Source of the DNA: Micromonospora_E sp048060115
Lineage (GTDB): Bacteria; Actinomycetota; Actinomycetes; Mycobacteriales; Micromonosporaceae
Assembly: GCF_048060115.1 (NCBI RefSeq)
Contig: NZ_JBHMIM010000005.1
Location: 103,197 to 167,196 of the forward strand
Direction of reading: 5' to 3'
DNA: 64,000 bases
The first letter of the stretch is position 1; every line of letters begins with the position of its first letter. Of the stretch, positions 25,541 through 33,463 are shown one piece after another. The translations under genes were made by a program, and so were the position numbers. The notes under the pieces were generated by a model. It did not search any database and was not told where the DNA came from. It saw only the letters and a program-made list of their open reading frames with translations.

Positions 25541-27385
25541 TCAGCTGGGGCTGAGCCAGAAACGGCAGCCGGCGTGGTCGAGGTGGGCAGCGACCACCTG
25601 GCCGATGTGGATGGCGGCCAGTTCGGTGAGCCGGCCGACGATGTCCGGCACAGTCGGCGGCACAAGTTGCTGCGGCACCGGGACCGGCTGCGCCGGATCG
25701 GCCGGCACCGACTCGACCACCGGCAACTCCAGGTAGCGCAGACAGTCAGCAACCGCCTGCTGCACACTTCTGCCCAGCGGCTCGTCCACCGGCACCGACT
25801 CGTCGACCGCAGTGGTCGGTGGCACCGCCTCGACGCTCCACAGCAGGCCGTACGTCACCGTCGGCTGGTCGACCCGGCGCGGCAGGTCGCGGGCGGTGAC
25901 CCGCAACGCCAACCCGAGCCCGACCACCAGCGCGGCGAAGCTGTCGAAGGTCGGCAGCTCGGCCCAGTCGGTGGCGTGTACCAGCAGCCGGGCACCAGGC
26001 CGACCGGCGGCGGCACCTGTCACGTACCGCCGGATCGGGTCCGAGTTGTCGCCGGCCGTCATGGCGATGCCGTCGCGCAGGCTCAGCGACACCACTTGTT
26101 CCTCGGTGAGGTCGAGCAGGTCCACTGGCCGCACACCGAACATGCCCGCCAACCGGGCGACCCGGAACCGCTCCGGCAGCCGCTGGTCCTGCCACCTGGC
26201 CACCACCGCACCGGCCAGCTCGCCGCCGCCTGCCGCACCGGCCTGCCCGTTGCCACCGGCCGCACCGCCATCGCCGCTACTGCTACGGGACGGCCGCCAC
26301 TCGACGTGCGTCACCCGCTCGCGCAGGTCGGTGACCGTGACGACCGCGCCGAAGAACCGCCGGCCGTGGCCGCCGCACCGCCGACAGGTCAGCACCGGGT
26401 GCCGCCAGCCGGTCCCGTGGCAGTCCGGGCAGGCGACGCTCGGGATCGGCTCCCCCAGCCACGCCGGCAGCGACGGCTGCCAGGCCCGGCGCAGCAGCGG
26501 TGCCCGTTCCGGGATCGCCGGCCGGGGGCCGATAATCCGCCGTAGCGACGTGTGCCGCCAGCGGCGGTCCCGCCAGATCGCCTGCGCGCCGGCGGTCGCC
26601 TCCACCTGAGGGCCGCGAGCCGGGCCGCCGGAAACCGGCGGCTCGACGCCGCAGTCCCGGATGATCCGCCGTTCCAACTGGTCGGCGTCGACTTCTTCGG
26701 GCGGCAGCGTCGAGCGCTGGCCCGGCCGCAGAAAGTACGCCGGTGCCGTCAACGACCGCTCACCCAACCCGTCGAAAGCATCCATGATGGAGGTGCGCCG
26801 GCAGGCGGCGGGCAGGCTGTCCGCGTACCCGTGCTGGCCACGGGGGACGGCCGCGCCGGGCGTCTCGAACCGGATGTCCCAGTTGAGGCCGGCCGGGAAC
26901 ACCCCCCAGCGGGCCTCGACGACCAGGTCCAGACAGAGCAGGTCGGCCAGCCCGCACAGCCGGCTCAGCAGGTCGTCGGCGCTGGCCGGCGGCACCGCCA
27001 CGGTGCGACCAAGGTGGATCAGCCAGGCCGAGTACGTCACCCCGGTGGTGTGCGCCGCCGCCACGCCGGCGGCCCGGTCGGCCGCCGGCAGTCCGGGATG
27101 CCAGTTCGGCGGCATCGTCAGCCACAGACCCCGGTCCGAGTCCGGCTCCCCGTCGGGGAACCGCAGGTCATGCAGCGTCGACCGGTCGGCCTTGACCTGG
27201 GCGGCCAGCTCGTCGCGCAGCGGCCGCAGCCCGATCCGCCAACCGCCGTACGGTGCCGGCTCCGGTGCGATGTCACCGGGGCGCACGTCGGCGGAGGCGA
27301 CCGCGCCGGTGTCCAGGTTCGCGACGGTCAACACCAACTGGGTACGCGGCGAAGTGTCCGGCTCACCGGTCAGCTCGCTGGTCAC
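25541..27385 (-). CDS. Unrecognised 614-residue protein with DnaJ-like zinc-binding segment
   Basis: I do not recognise the family. The protein starts at GTG 27385, whose GTGA overlaps the stop of the upstream DivIVA-like gene by four bases; an ATG at 27418 is possible. It has no signal peptide or membrane helix. The middle (about residues 330-360) contains two CxxCxGxG-type repeats, CPDCHGTGW and CRRCGGHGRR, as in the zinc centre of DnaJ. The N-terminal half contains VEARWGVFPAGLNWDIRF. The C-terminal third is Arg-poor and contains ARLLVHATDWAELPTFDSF. Coupling to a DivIVA-like protein suggests a cell-envelope or scaffold-linked role, which is only an inference. Confidence 0.75.
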   Translation of the reverse strand: MTSELTGEPDTSPRTQLVLTVANLDTGAVASADVRPGDIAPEPAPYGGWRIGLRPLRDELAAQVKADRSTLHDLRFPDGEPDSDRGLWLTMPPNWHPGLPAADRAAGVAAAHTTGVTYSAWLIHLGRTVAVPPASADDLLSRLCGLADLLCLDLVVEARWGVFPAGLNWDIRFETPGAAVPRGQHGYADSLPAACRRTSIMDAFDGLGERSLTAPAYFLRPGQRSTLPPEEVDADQLERRIIRDCGVEPPVSGGPARGPQVEATAGAQAIWRDRRWRHTSLRRIIGPRPAIPERAPLLRRAWQPSLPAWLGEPIPSVACPDCHGTGWRHPVLTCRRCGGHGRRFFGAVVTVTDLRERVTHVEWRPSRSSSGDGGAAGGNGQAGAAGGGELAGAVVARWQDQRLPERFRVARLAGMFGVRPVDLLDLTEEQVVSLSLRDGIAMTAGDNSDPIRRYVTGAAAGRPGARLLVHATDWAELPTFDSFAALVVGLGLALRVTARDLPRRVDQPTVTYGLLWSVEAVPPTTAVDESVPVDEPLGRSVQQAVADCLRYLELPVVESVPADPAQPVPVPQQLVPPTVPDIVGRLTELAAIHIGQVVAAHLDHAGCRFWLSPS

Positions 27386-27720
27386 GCGTACATCCGGGAC
27401 GCCTGGCCGGACTGCCATTCACGCAGCGCCTGCTTGATCCGGATGTTCTCGTCGCTAGTGCGCCGTACGTCGTCGCGCAACGTGGTGAGGTCCTCGGCGA
27501 TCCAGTGCAGGAACGCGTACACCTCGTCGGGGTCGAGCCCGCGCCGCACCTCGCGGAACCGGCGGTCGCGGACCTGGCCTGCGGTGATGCCGGGCCGCAG
27601 CGGCGGCCGGCGGAACACGCCAGCGTTGCGGGGCCGCCGGGTTCCGGGCACTCGGGGCGGCGCGACGTTCGCGAGGCGGCGGCTGGGTCGGTTGAAGATC
27701 CGGTGGAGAAGGTTGCGCAT
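27382..27720 (-). CDS. DivIVA-domain small protein
   Basis: A 112-residue protein with a basic N-terminus (MRNLLHRIFNRPSRRL) and a compact DivIVA-like segment ITAGQVRDRRFREVRRGLDP followed by DEVYAFLHWIAEDLTTLRDD. A short coiled coil follows (ENIRIKQALREWQ). It is far shorter than Wag31/DivIVA, so it resembles the small DivIVA-domain proteins scattered in actinomycetes. It is translationally coupled to the downstream 614-residue protein. Confidence 0.8.
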   Translation of the reverse strand: MRNLLHRIFNRPSRRLANVAPPRVPGTRRPRNAGVFRRPPLRPGITAGQVRDRRFREVRRGLDPDEVYAFLHWIAEDLTTLRDDVRRTSDENIRIKQALREWQSGQASRMYA

Positions 27721-28139
27721 GGTGGGGGTTCACCTCTTCCAATTCGGGGGTACGCCGGGTTGGGTCGGCCGGCGTGGTCGATGTCGCGGCACTGTCCGTG
27801 TGGTGGATGGGGCGACCCGCCCGCCGGAGAACGGCCGAGCGGGAGCAGTGTCGTCACGGACGGGTCGCCCCTGCCCCGGATGCGCAGCCTCATTCGGCGA
27901 GTACGCACCCGGAGCCGTCCTGGTGTGGGTGTGGTGGGTTGGGGGGTCGGGGCGGGACGGCCGCGCGCGCCACCACCCGCCCCGACCAGGGGCACGAGCA
28001 CCACCTCGTTGCCACGCGAGGAGCACCCGTGCCAGCAACTTATATGAGGAAGACGAGTAACTCAAGTTTCTTTGCTGGACCAAGTTCCTTGTGATCAAAT
28101 TGGAGTGCCACGCGAGGAGCCCCGACAAGCAGGAGCGTC
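27721..28139. other. Intergenic region with duplicated leader and a possible 21-codon ORF
   Basis: This 419-bp stretch separates the divergent DivIVA-like and first GntR genes. From 28030 to 28105 it is strikingly AT-rich. The 14-mer GCCACGCGAGGAGC occurs at 28011-28024 and again at 28107-28120, upstream of the GntR start. After the first copy, GTG 28029 opens a 21-codon frame (VPATYMRKTSNSSFF then AGPSSL) that ends at 28094. Its first residues recall the start of the GntR protein. It could be a leader peptide or a decayed duplicate. Confidence 0.4.
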
Positions 28140-28379
28140 ATGCCTGCCCAGCCCGACTACCTGCGGATCGCCGACGAGATCATGGCCGACATCCGCACAG
28201 GTAAGTACGCACCCGGCAGCAAGCTGCCGTCGATCGCCCAGTTCTGCAAGATGTACACGGTCAGCCCGTCCACAATGCAGCTGGTGAACGTGCGGCTCGA
28301 AGCACTCGAGGTCATCTACCGCCGCCAGGGCAAGGGCATCTTCGCCACCGACCCAGCGACGTGGATGCGCAAGCCGTAG
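28140..28379 (+). CDS. Mini GntR-family winged-helix regulator 1
   Basis: A 79-residue protein that is only the GntR DNA-binding domain: YLRIADEIMADIRTGKYAPG, KLPSIAQFCKMYTVSPSTM (helix-turn-helix) and EVIYRRQGKGIFA (wing). There is no effector domain. ATG 28140 follows AGGAGCGTC. Such single-domain regulators are frequent in mobile or accessory actinomycete regions. A second, similar gene follows at 28680. Confidence 0.88.
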   Translation: MPAQPDYLRIADEIMADIRTGKYAPGSKLPSIAQFCKMYTVSPSTMQLVNVRLEALEVIYRRQGKGIFATDPATWMRKP

Positions 28380-28526
28380 CCGTTCGGGGCTGGCATCCGA
28401 TCATGGTGCCCTGCTCGCCGATCCCCCGCCGGGCAGCCAACACACAAGCCACACCCCCTCCCATGTCCACGTCTGCCGGCCACCCGGCGAGCGATACCAC
28501 CTGCTCAGCCGTCACCCGATCCGTTT

Positions 28527-28678
28527 TGCCGAACCAACCGGAGACAACCACGAGTCAAGTTACTGCACTTACTACAGCATGTCTACCCCTGCCTCACCAT
28601 GGTCAACCTGGCCTAGTTATTGCAGTAAGTCGTCCACCTACGGCAGGATCGGGGGTGCCGAACCAACTGGAGACACCC
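28527..28678 (+). repeat. Duplicated leader upstream of the second GntR gene
   Basis: The 23-bp segments 28527-28549 and 28656-28678 match at 20 of 23 positions (TGCCGAACCAAC, then a GGAGACA ribosome-site-like core). The second copy is immediately before the ATG at 28680. The first copy has no start codon at the equivalent place. Together with the leader duplication before the first GntR gene, this suggests repeated duplication and decay of mini-regulator genes. Confidence 0.7.
28558..28630. promoter_or_regulatory. Paired inverted sites, candidate GntR operator
   Basis: AGTTACTGCACTTACT (28558-28573) and, in inverted orientation, AGTTATTGCAGTAAGT (28615-28630) match at 13 of 16 positions when one is reverse-complemented. 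They lie in the AT-rich promoter region directly upstream of the second mini GntR gene. Binding by one of the two GntR proteins is an inference. Confidence 0.5.
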
Positions 28679-28679
28679 C

Positions 28680-28910
28680 ATGCCAACTGCAAAACCGTCA
28701 TTCCGACAGATCGTCGACGACATCGTTGCCAAGATCGAAAGTGGCGAGCTGGCACCCGGCGACAAGCTGCCGTCGACCAGCAAACTTGCCGACGAGTACG
28801 ACGTCAGCACCGGCACGGTCTATCGCGCACTGTCCCTGCTCCACGACCGCAACCTGATCATCGGCCAGCAGGGACGCGGCACCTACATCGCCGACAGGTC
28901 CTCCGCATAA
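28680..28910 (+). CDS. Mini GntR-family winged-helix regulator 2
   Basis: A 76-residue single-domain GntR protein: FRQIVDDIVAKIESGELAPG, then KLPSTSKLADEYDVSTGTV, then IIGQQGRGTYIA. ATG 28680 follows CTGGAGACACCCC. Related to the gene at 28140 but clearly diverged. No ligand-binding domain is present. Confidence 0.88.
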   Translation: MPTAKPSFRQIVDDIVAKIESGELAPGDKLPSTSKLADEYDVSTGTVYRALSLLHDRNLIIGQQGRGTYIADRSSA

Positions 28911-29038
28911 CACCACACGCGCACTCCACAGTGCCCATCGCCGGGGTCACTCCGGTCGATAGCAACCGGTAGCCTTCACGTCACCAGAAGCGCGACACCG
29001 CATGGTGGCGCCGCTCCCCTGCCCGGACGGATGGCTAC

Positions 29039-29299
29039 ATGTCGGTCGACGATGTCAAGGTGCGCATCGGGCAGGCCATCGGAGCCGCGGCCGAAGCCAA
29101 GAAGCTCATCGAGCAGCTGCACACCGTGGCAGCCGAGGCCGGCGACCTCGCGCTACGGACCGTCCACGACAGCGAGCAGGACTGCGTCAAGGAAGGCCGG
29201 AAGCACTTCACGGCAGCGATCGACGAGGTCGAGTTGGTGCTCCGGCGGATCGACAACTGCGTGAAACACGCCCGGGCGTACCGGAAGGCGCTCGGATGA
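29039..29299 (+). CDS. Small coiled-coil protein, function unknown
   Basis: An 86-residue, highly helical protein (VRIGQAIGAAAEAKKLIEQL, then EVELVLRRIDNCVKHARAYR). It resembles the short helical proteins annotated DUF6244 in Micromonosporaceae, but I am not sure of that. ATGA at its stop overlaps the next frame at 29296, so the two were translated together. Confidence 0.7.
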   Translation: MSVDDVKVRIGQAIGAAAEAKKLIEQLHTVAAEAGDLALRTVHDSEQDCVKEGRKHFTAAIDEVELVLRRIDNCVKHARAYRKALG

Positions 29300-29657
29300 C
29301 CCTGGCTGACGTGGTCGCCCAGCTCCGCACCGCCGTCGAGCGGTTGGACCAGGCCGCCGCCGGAGCCACCCGCGCCCAGGCCCCAAGAGCTGGCACCGAC
29401 GAATCGCCAAGAAGAGCGTTGAAGAGGCCGAGACCGCTGGTGACGTAACCGGAAAGATCACTGATGGGTTGGCCGAGCTTGGACCTGGGGGTACAACGTC
29501 GACGGTCCAGCATCCGACTGCACCAGCTCCTACCAGCCCAACCGCAGGTGCCGCTGACTCTGCCGAGTCCGCCGCCATCGTTGTTGCAGCGGCAATTGCC
29601 CTCATTCTCAAGAAGTTCGACGACAGGAAGTCTCGGAGGCGGAAGCTTGACGACTGA
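29296..29657 (+). pseudogene. Frameshifted small coiled-coil/membrane protein
   Basis: ATG 29296 opens MTLADVVAQLRTAVERLDQA, another helical small protein, but after about 30 codons the frame becomes Arg/Pro-rich and ends at 29448. One frame over, from about 29384 to 29657, coding-like sequence continues: SWHRRIAKKSVEEAETAGD, a Pro/Thr linker, a transmembrane helix AAIVVAAAIALILKKF and a basic tail. Joining them by one frameshift gives a single coherent protein. It may be a decayed gene, a deletion fusion, a sequencing error, or two genes with the second starting at TTG 29469. Confidence 0.5.
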
Positions 29658-30090
29658 CCGGACGCCATACCTGGAACTGCTCCGCGAGCTAGCCCATGGT
29701 GACCCAGATATCTACCGGGAGCGCTGCCAGCAGCTTGACACAGCCGGGTGGCAGGAGCTCGGCCTGGTGCTCGGTGCTGGATTCTTCCTCGCCGCCCGCG
29801 AAAGACTCGGAAACCGGACAACCAAGGGCGAGGTCATTCAACTTGTCGCCGAGATTCGCAGCAAGCTCGCGAGCACCAAGCTCGACCTCGACCCTGAGCT
29901 AGCCGAAAAGATGCTCGTCTCGGCGCTCACCGGAGAGACAGGCGAAGTTGAGGATGCCGAGCAGGGCGCTTTGCTGGAGACCGAGCTAGTCGTGCTTTGG
30001 CACCTACTCGGTGATGCGTCCGAAGAAGAACTGGATCGCTTTCTCGTCGAGGTCGACCAACTCGCGGAGGAGTGGAGTGAAGAAGATTAG
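29647..30090 (+). CDS. Unknown protein, paralogue of the next gene
   Basis: A 147-residue protein of no recognised family. I place the start at TTG 29647, which follows GGCGGAAGC and overlaps the preceding stop. The central part reads LGAGFFLAARERLGNRT then TKGEVIQLVAEIRSKL, which matches the next gene's protein (ITGLFILAVQRQFPEVPS then RGEIIRFVAELRAAL). The C-terminal halves, ending in strongly acidic helices (DRFLVEVDQLAEEWSEED), also align. It overlaps the next gene by 14 bases. Confidence 0.75.
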   Translation: MTTDRTPYLELLRELAHGDPDIYRERCQQLDTAGWQELGLVLGAGFFLAARERLGNRTTKGEVIQLVAEIRSKLASTKLDLDPELAEKMLVSALTGETGEVEDAEQGALLETELVVLWHLLGDASEEELDRFLVEVDQLAEEWSEED

Positions 30091-30550
30091 TCCGGGGGCG
30101 GTTGTCCTGGCGAGAGCGGTACTCACCGGCGACGACGAGGATGTGCCCGCCTCGGAGGACGTTCCGGCCGAGGATCAGGTCGGGATGGCCGCGCTGATCA
30201 CCGGGCTGTTCATCCTCGCTGTCCAACGACAGTTCCCGGAGGTTCCCAGCCGGGGCGAGATCATCCGCTTCGTCGCGGAGCTTCGCGCCGCCCTTCCTTC
30301 GGGCACGACGGTCGACGCCCGCGCGACGGAGGGGCTGATCACCACCGTGATGGACGCGAAGCCTCGGGAGGAGATCCCGCAGGAGGTGAGGGCAGAGGTC
30401 GTACTGGAGGTCATCAACTACATCCTCGATCCGGACAAGATCGGCACGGATGAGTTGGAGGCGGTCCTTGCCAAGGCTGTCGAGTTCGCCGAGGAGCACG
30501 GCCTCGACGCCCAACTCGCCACCGAAAGAGCCCACGAGAGCCGAAGCTGA
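30077..30550 (+). CDS. Unknown protein, paralogue of the previous gene
   Basis: A 157-residue protein starting at GTG 30077 after a strong GGAGGAGTGGA ribosome site that lies inside the preceding gene. It shares with its neighbour a hydrophobic helix, a (T/R)GEII-type motif leading into VAE(I/L)R, and a C-terminal acidic helical region. The pair looks like a tandem duplication followed by divergence and is probably a co-translated two-subunit system. Function cannot be given. Confidence 0.75.
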   Translation: MKKISPGAVVLARAVLTGDDEDVPASEDVPAEDQVGMAALITGLFILAVQRQFPEVPSRGEIIRFVAELRAALPSGTTVDARATEGLITTVMDAKPREEIPQEVRAEVVLEVINYILDPDKIGTDELEAVLAKAVEFAEEHGLDAQLATERAHESRS

Positions 30551-30770
30551 TCCAGCACCAGGCAGCCAGGCCCCAACGGTCTTACCCTCAGTAGCTCCCC
30601 AGCCGTGGAACGCCGGTCAGCGTCGGGCAGCATCCACGAGTGGAACCTCATCCATTCGACGCCAGCTGGGGAGCGGTCGGTGACCCACCAGGCCGCCGCC
30701 TCTGACGAGTACACAATCTGGTGGCGGTTGCCGTACATCTGCCGTACGCTGAAGCGCGAGGTGAGGCGAG

Positions 30771-31040
30771 ATGGCTTCCAAGACCGAACGAATCGAAATG
30801 CGGACAGATCCGGACACAAGTGCGCTGATCACTGAGGCCGCCAAGAGCCGACACGTGTCCGTGACGTCCTTCGTGCTTGAAGCCGCACGGCACGAGGCCA
30901 ACCGCGTACTTGCCCGCAGCGACAGCACGATGATGCCAGCGGAGCAGTTCGACGAGATGATGGCCGCCCTCGACAAGCCGGACGCTCCGACTCGTCTCGC
31001 CGAGCTTGCCAAGCGCCCCAGGCGGTTCACGCAGCGATGA
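30771..31040 (+). CDS. DUF1778 antitoxin (TacA-like)
   Basis: An 89-residue protein with an N-terminal ribbon-helix-helix-like region (KTERIEMRTDPDTSALITEA, then VSVTSFVLEAA) and a C-terminal stretch containing MPAEQFDEMMAALDKPDAP, which wraps the toxin in this family. Its stop overlaps the toxin ATG (ATGA). It should neutralise the acetyltransferase and repress the pair. Confidence 0.9.
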   Translation: MASKTERIEMRTDPDTSALITEAAKSRHVSVTSFVLEAARHEANRVLARSDSTMMPAEQFDEMMAALDKPDAPTRLAELAKRPRRFTQR

Positions 31041-31768
31041 CCTGGGAGTCGACTCGGCTCACACCCGACCACGACACAAGTAGCTTCGACTGCGGTGTCG
31101 ATTCGCTCAATCAGTGGCTGATCGGACACGCGTTGGCTGCGCAGCGCAGCAGGAGCGCAGCAACGCACGTCTGGACTGCCCCGCGCTCGGACAAGGTCAT
31201 GGCCTACTTCGCTACGACGCCGACGAAGGTCGTCCGAGCGGAGTTGAGTCACAAGCAGGCCGACGGCAGCAGCGATGTACCCGGCTACCTGCTGGCGAAG
31301 CTCGCCATGCACCGCCAACTACACGGCCAAGGACTCGGCGGCGAGCTGCTCCTCGACGCCTTGACTCGATTGGTGATCGCATCCGAGGGGGCTGGCGGGC
31401 GGCTCATCGTCGTGGATGCGCTTGATCGTCGTGCCGCCCGGTTCTACCAGCACTATGGGTTCACTCCGGTCAAGGGCAACCCCAATCGCCTCGTGATGAA
31501 AGCGGCTACGGCCCGTAATGATCTGGGCCTGGGCAGTCTGGCTGTCACGCCCAACCCCGAGTCCGGCCTGGTATCAATGGTCCTAAACCTTCCCGACGGA
31601 CAAGCAGTGCCGTTCGTCGGCGACGCGGCAGAGGCTCGGCGCGTGGCCGAAGAGTTGTTCAACGCCGCCGAGGCGCAGGAGCGTCAGGGAACCAGCAGTG
31701 CCGGCATCGATCTGCGGCAGGTGTTCACCAGAGCCCTCGGCCGCGACCCCTTCGTCGATCCGTCCTGA
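31037..31768 (+). CDS. GNAT toxin (TacT-like) with extra C-terminal domain
   Basis: A 243-residue protein. Residues 1-160 are a GNAT acetyltransferase of the TacT/AtaT kind: SFDCGVDSLNQWLIGHA at the start, an acetyl-CoA loop in LAKLAMHRQLHGQGLGGELL, and AARFYQHYGF near the end. These toxins acetylate aminoacyl-tRNA and stop translation. The extra 80 residues (GSLAVTPNPESGLVSMVLNL onward, with VAEELFNAAEAQ) are not part of the usual 160-175-residue toxin. It is coupled to the DUF1778 antitoxin. Confidence 0.88.
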   Translation: MTWESTRLTPDHDTSSFDCGVDSLNQWLIGHALAAQRSRSAATHVWTAPRSDKVMAYFATTPTKVVRAELSHKQADGSSDVPGYLLAKLAMHRQLHGQGLGGELLLDALTRLVIASEGAGGRLIVVDALDRRAARFYQHYGFTPVKGNPNRLVMKAATARNDLGLGSLAVTPNPESGLVSMVLNLPDGQAVPFVGDAAEARRVAEELFNAAEAQERQGTSSAGIDLRQVFTRALGRDPFVDPS

Positions 31769-31981
31769 CGAGGCGCAACGAGTCGGCGCGCACCCACCAC
31801 AGACTCGGCGTCGTACGCCGCGCCCGACAACTACCAGTTCGGCGCCTACTACACCCTGGATGCCTGTCGGCACTTCGGCGAGAGCCTCACCGCCGCCGGC
31901 GTGTGGCGCTACTACAGCTGCCGCTACGAGTGGCGCACCGGCGAGCCGCAGGGCTACTGGTACCTGTACATGTACAACTGA
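31769..31981 (+). pseudogene. Headless remnant of a small exported protein gene
   Basis: Directly after the GNAT stop, the same frame stays open to 31981 and reads like a real protein C-terminus: YAAPDNYQFGAYYTLDACRH, LTAAGVWRYYSCRYEW and GYWYLYMYN. It is rich in Tyr with two Cys. No start codon or signal peptide remains. It resembles the mature part of small secreted actinomycete proteins. The 5' end seems to have been lost, perhaps when the accessory patch to its left was inserted. Confidence 0.5.
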
Positions 31982-32173
31982 GGGCAGCTCGCCCGGGACG
32001 GATCGGCAGTGCATCGCAGCGACCCGTTTACATCGATGTTTGCTGATGAAACGATGGTGATTGCCCGAGGTGGTGCGCCGGGGCCGGTGGCCACCCCCGA
32101 GGGTTCCGTCTGTCGTGCCGAACCTGCGGCAACCAGGACCGGCACGGGATCGTCGAACGAAGGAGAGCGACTG

Positions 32174-33310
32174 ATGTCGCTGCCGCCCGGACCGTCTTCA
32201 CACCGTACCGCCGATGTTCGCCGCGGCCCACGTCGCGCCTGGTGGCGGACGGTCGTCGGCGCCGCCGCCGCGATGTTTCTCGCCGTCAGCGGCGCGACGT
32301 TCGCCAGCGGGCCGGCCAACGCCGCCACACCGGCCGACGCCGCGGCCGTCCACGCTGATGCCACCAGCGCGCAATGTCTGACCGTCAAGTTGCAGAGCAA
32401 CTTTTGGCAGGACGGCCCGGACAGCGGCGGCCTCTTCCGCGACATCGCCATCACCAACAACTGCACCACCGCCGTCACCGGCTGGAAGCTAATGTTCGTC
32501 CTGCCACCCGGCCAGACCTTCCGACAGGGCTGGAACGCCATCTGGACCGTCGACGGCAAGATCCTCACCGCTACCCCAGCAGTGTGGAACGGCACCATCG
32601 CCGCCGGCCGGTCAGTCGAGATCGGCTACATCGGCACCTGGGCCGGCAGCCGGCAGGATCCGGACTGCACCATCAACGATCAACCATGCGACGGGACAGA
32701 TCCCGGGCCTGACCCGCAGCCGACAGTTGCCCTGACCAGCCCGACCGACGGCAGCCAACTCATGTCGGTCTGCACACTTCGGCTGACCGCCGACGCCAGC
32801 ACCAGGGTCGGAACGATCGACCGGGTCGAGTTCCACCTCAACAACCAACTGGTCGGCAGCGACACGAGCGCCCCGTACGGCATCGACGTGCCACCCGACC
32901 ACCCGGCGCTGCGCGGATCCCCGCAGCACACCGCGTTCGCCCGGGTCGTCACCGTCGCGCCGGCAGCGACCGCCGACTCGGCACCGGTCGGGTTCACGCA
33001 GGTGACACCGCCACCGGCGTTGATGGTGATCGCCTGCCCGTCGTCGGTGCAGGTGCCAGCCGGCGGCTCGGCCACCATGTACTTCACGTTGCGGGCCTGC
33101 TCAGCCACACCAGGGCTGGGCCTGACAGTCACCGCCGACGCCGGGATCAGCGTCACCCCGCTCGTGTTGCCGCCCGGCAGCTGGGAGCGCCGGATCACCA
33201 TCACCGCCGCTCCCGGCAACGCCGGAACCGTTGCCCGAATCACCGCGACCACCGACTCCGGCTCCTGCATGCCGGCCACCGCCCGGGTCACCATCGTCCC
33301 GGCGAGCTGA
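32174..33310 (+). CDS. Secreted CBM2 protein with Ig-like domains
   Basis: A 378-residue exported protein. ATG 32174 follows AGGAGAGCGACTG. The signal peptide has WWRTVVGAAAAMFLAVSG and an ANA-AT cleavage. A CBM2-like domain follows (CLTVKLQSNFWQDGPDSGG to IGYIGTWAGS), then a Pro/Asp linker and a Big_9/Ig-like domain (VALTSPTDGSQLM to DVPP), then another beta-sandwich ending IVPAS. No catalytic domain is present, so it likely binds polysaccharide outside the cell. Confidence 0.85.
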   Translation: MSLPPGPSSHRTADVRRGPRRAWWRTVVGAAAAMFLAVSGATFASGPANAATPADAAAVHADATSAQCLTVKLQSNFWQDGPDSGGLFRDIAITNNCTTAVTGWKLMFVLPPGQTFRQGWNAIWTVDGKILTATPAVWNGTIAAGRSVEIGYIGTWAGSRQDPDCTINDQPCDGTDPGPDPQPTVALTSPTDGSQLMSVCTLRLTADASTRVGTIDRVEFHLNNQLVGSDTSAPYGIDVPPDHPALRGSPQHTAFARVVTVAPAATADSAPVGFTQVTPPPALMVIACPSSVQVPAGGSATMYFTLRACSATPGLGLTVTADAGISVTPLVLPPGSWERRITITAAPGNAGTVARITATTDSGSCMPATARVTIVPAS

Positions 33311-33330
33311 GGCTCAGGGCCGGCTCGTCG

Positions 33331-33438
33331 TCAGGCTCGCGCGGTTTCGTCCAGGGTCGGGTAGTCGGTGTAGCCGTGGGCGCCACCGCCGTACACAGTG
33401 GCCTGATCGACCTCGGTGAGCGGGGCGGACGGATCTCT
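33331..33438 (-). pseudogene. C-terminal scrap of an old yellow enzyme-family reductase
   Basis: Minus-strand codons from 33438 to the stop at 33331 read RDPSAPLTEVDQATVYGGGA then HGYTDYPTLDETARA. The YGGGAEGYTDYPTL ending is characteristic of alkene reductases of the NemA/old yellow enzyme family. Nothing else of the roughly 360-residue enzyme is present. A DoxX gene now sits where its body would be, next to a MarR gene. Confidence 0.75.
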
Positions 33439-33463
33439 CGGTCGTAACCCGATGGATGGAAGA

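Noticed and set aside
28140..31768. Integrative element with integrase and attachment sites
   Set aside because: Mini GntR regulators and a toxin-antitoxin pair suggest mobility, but no integrase, excisionase, replication gene, tRNA or att repeat was found.
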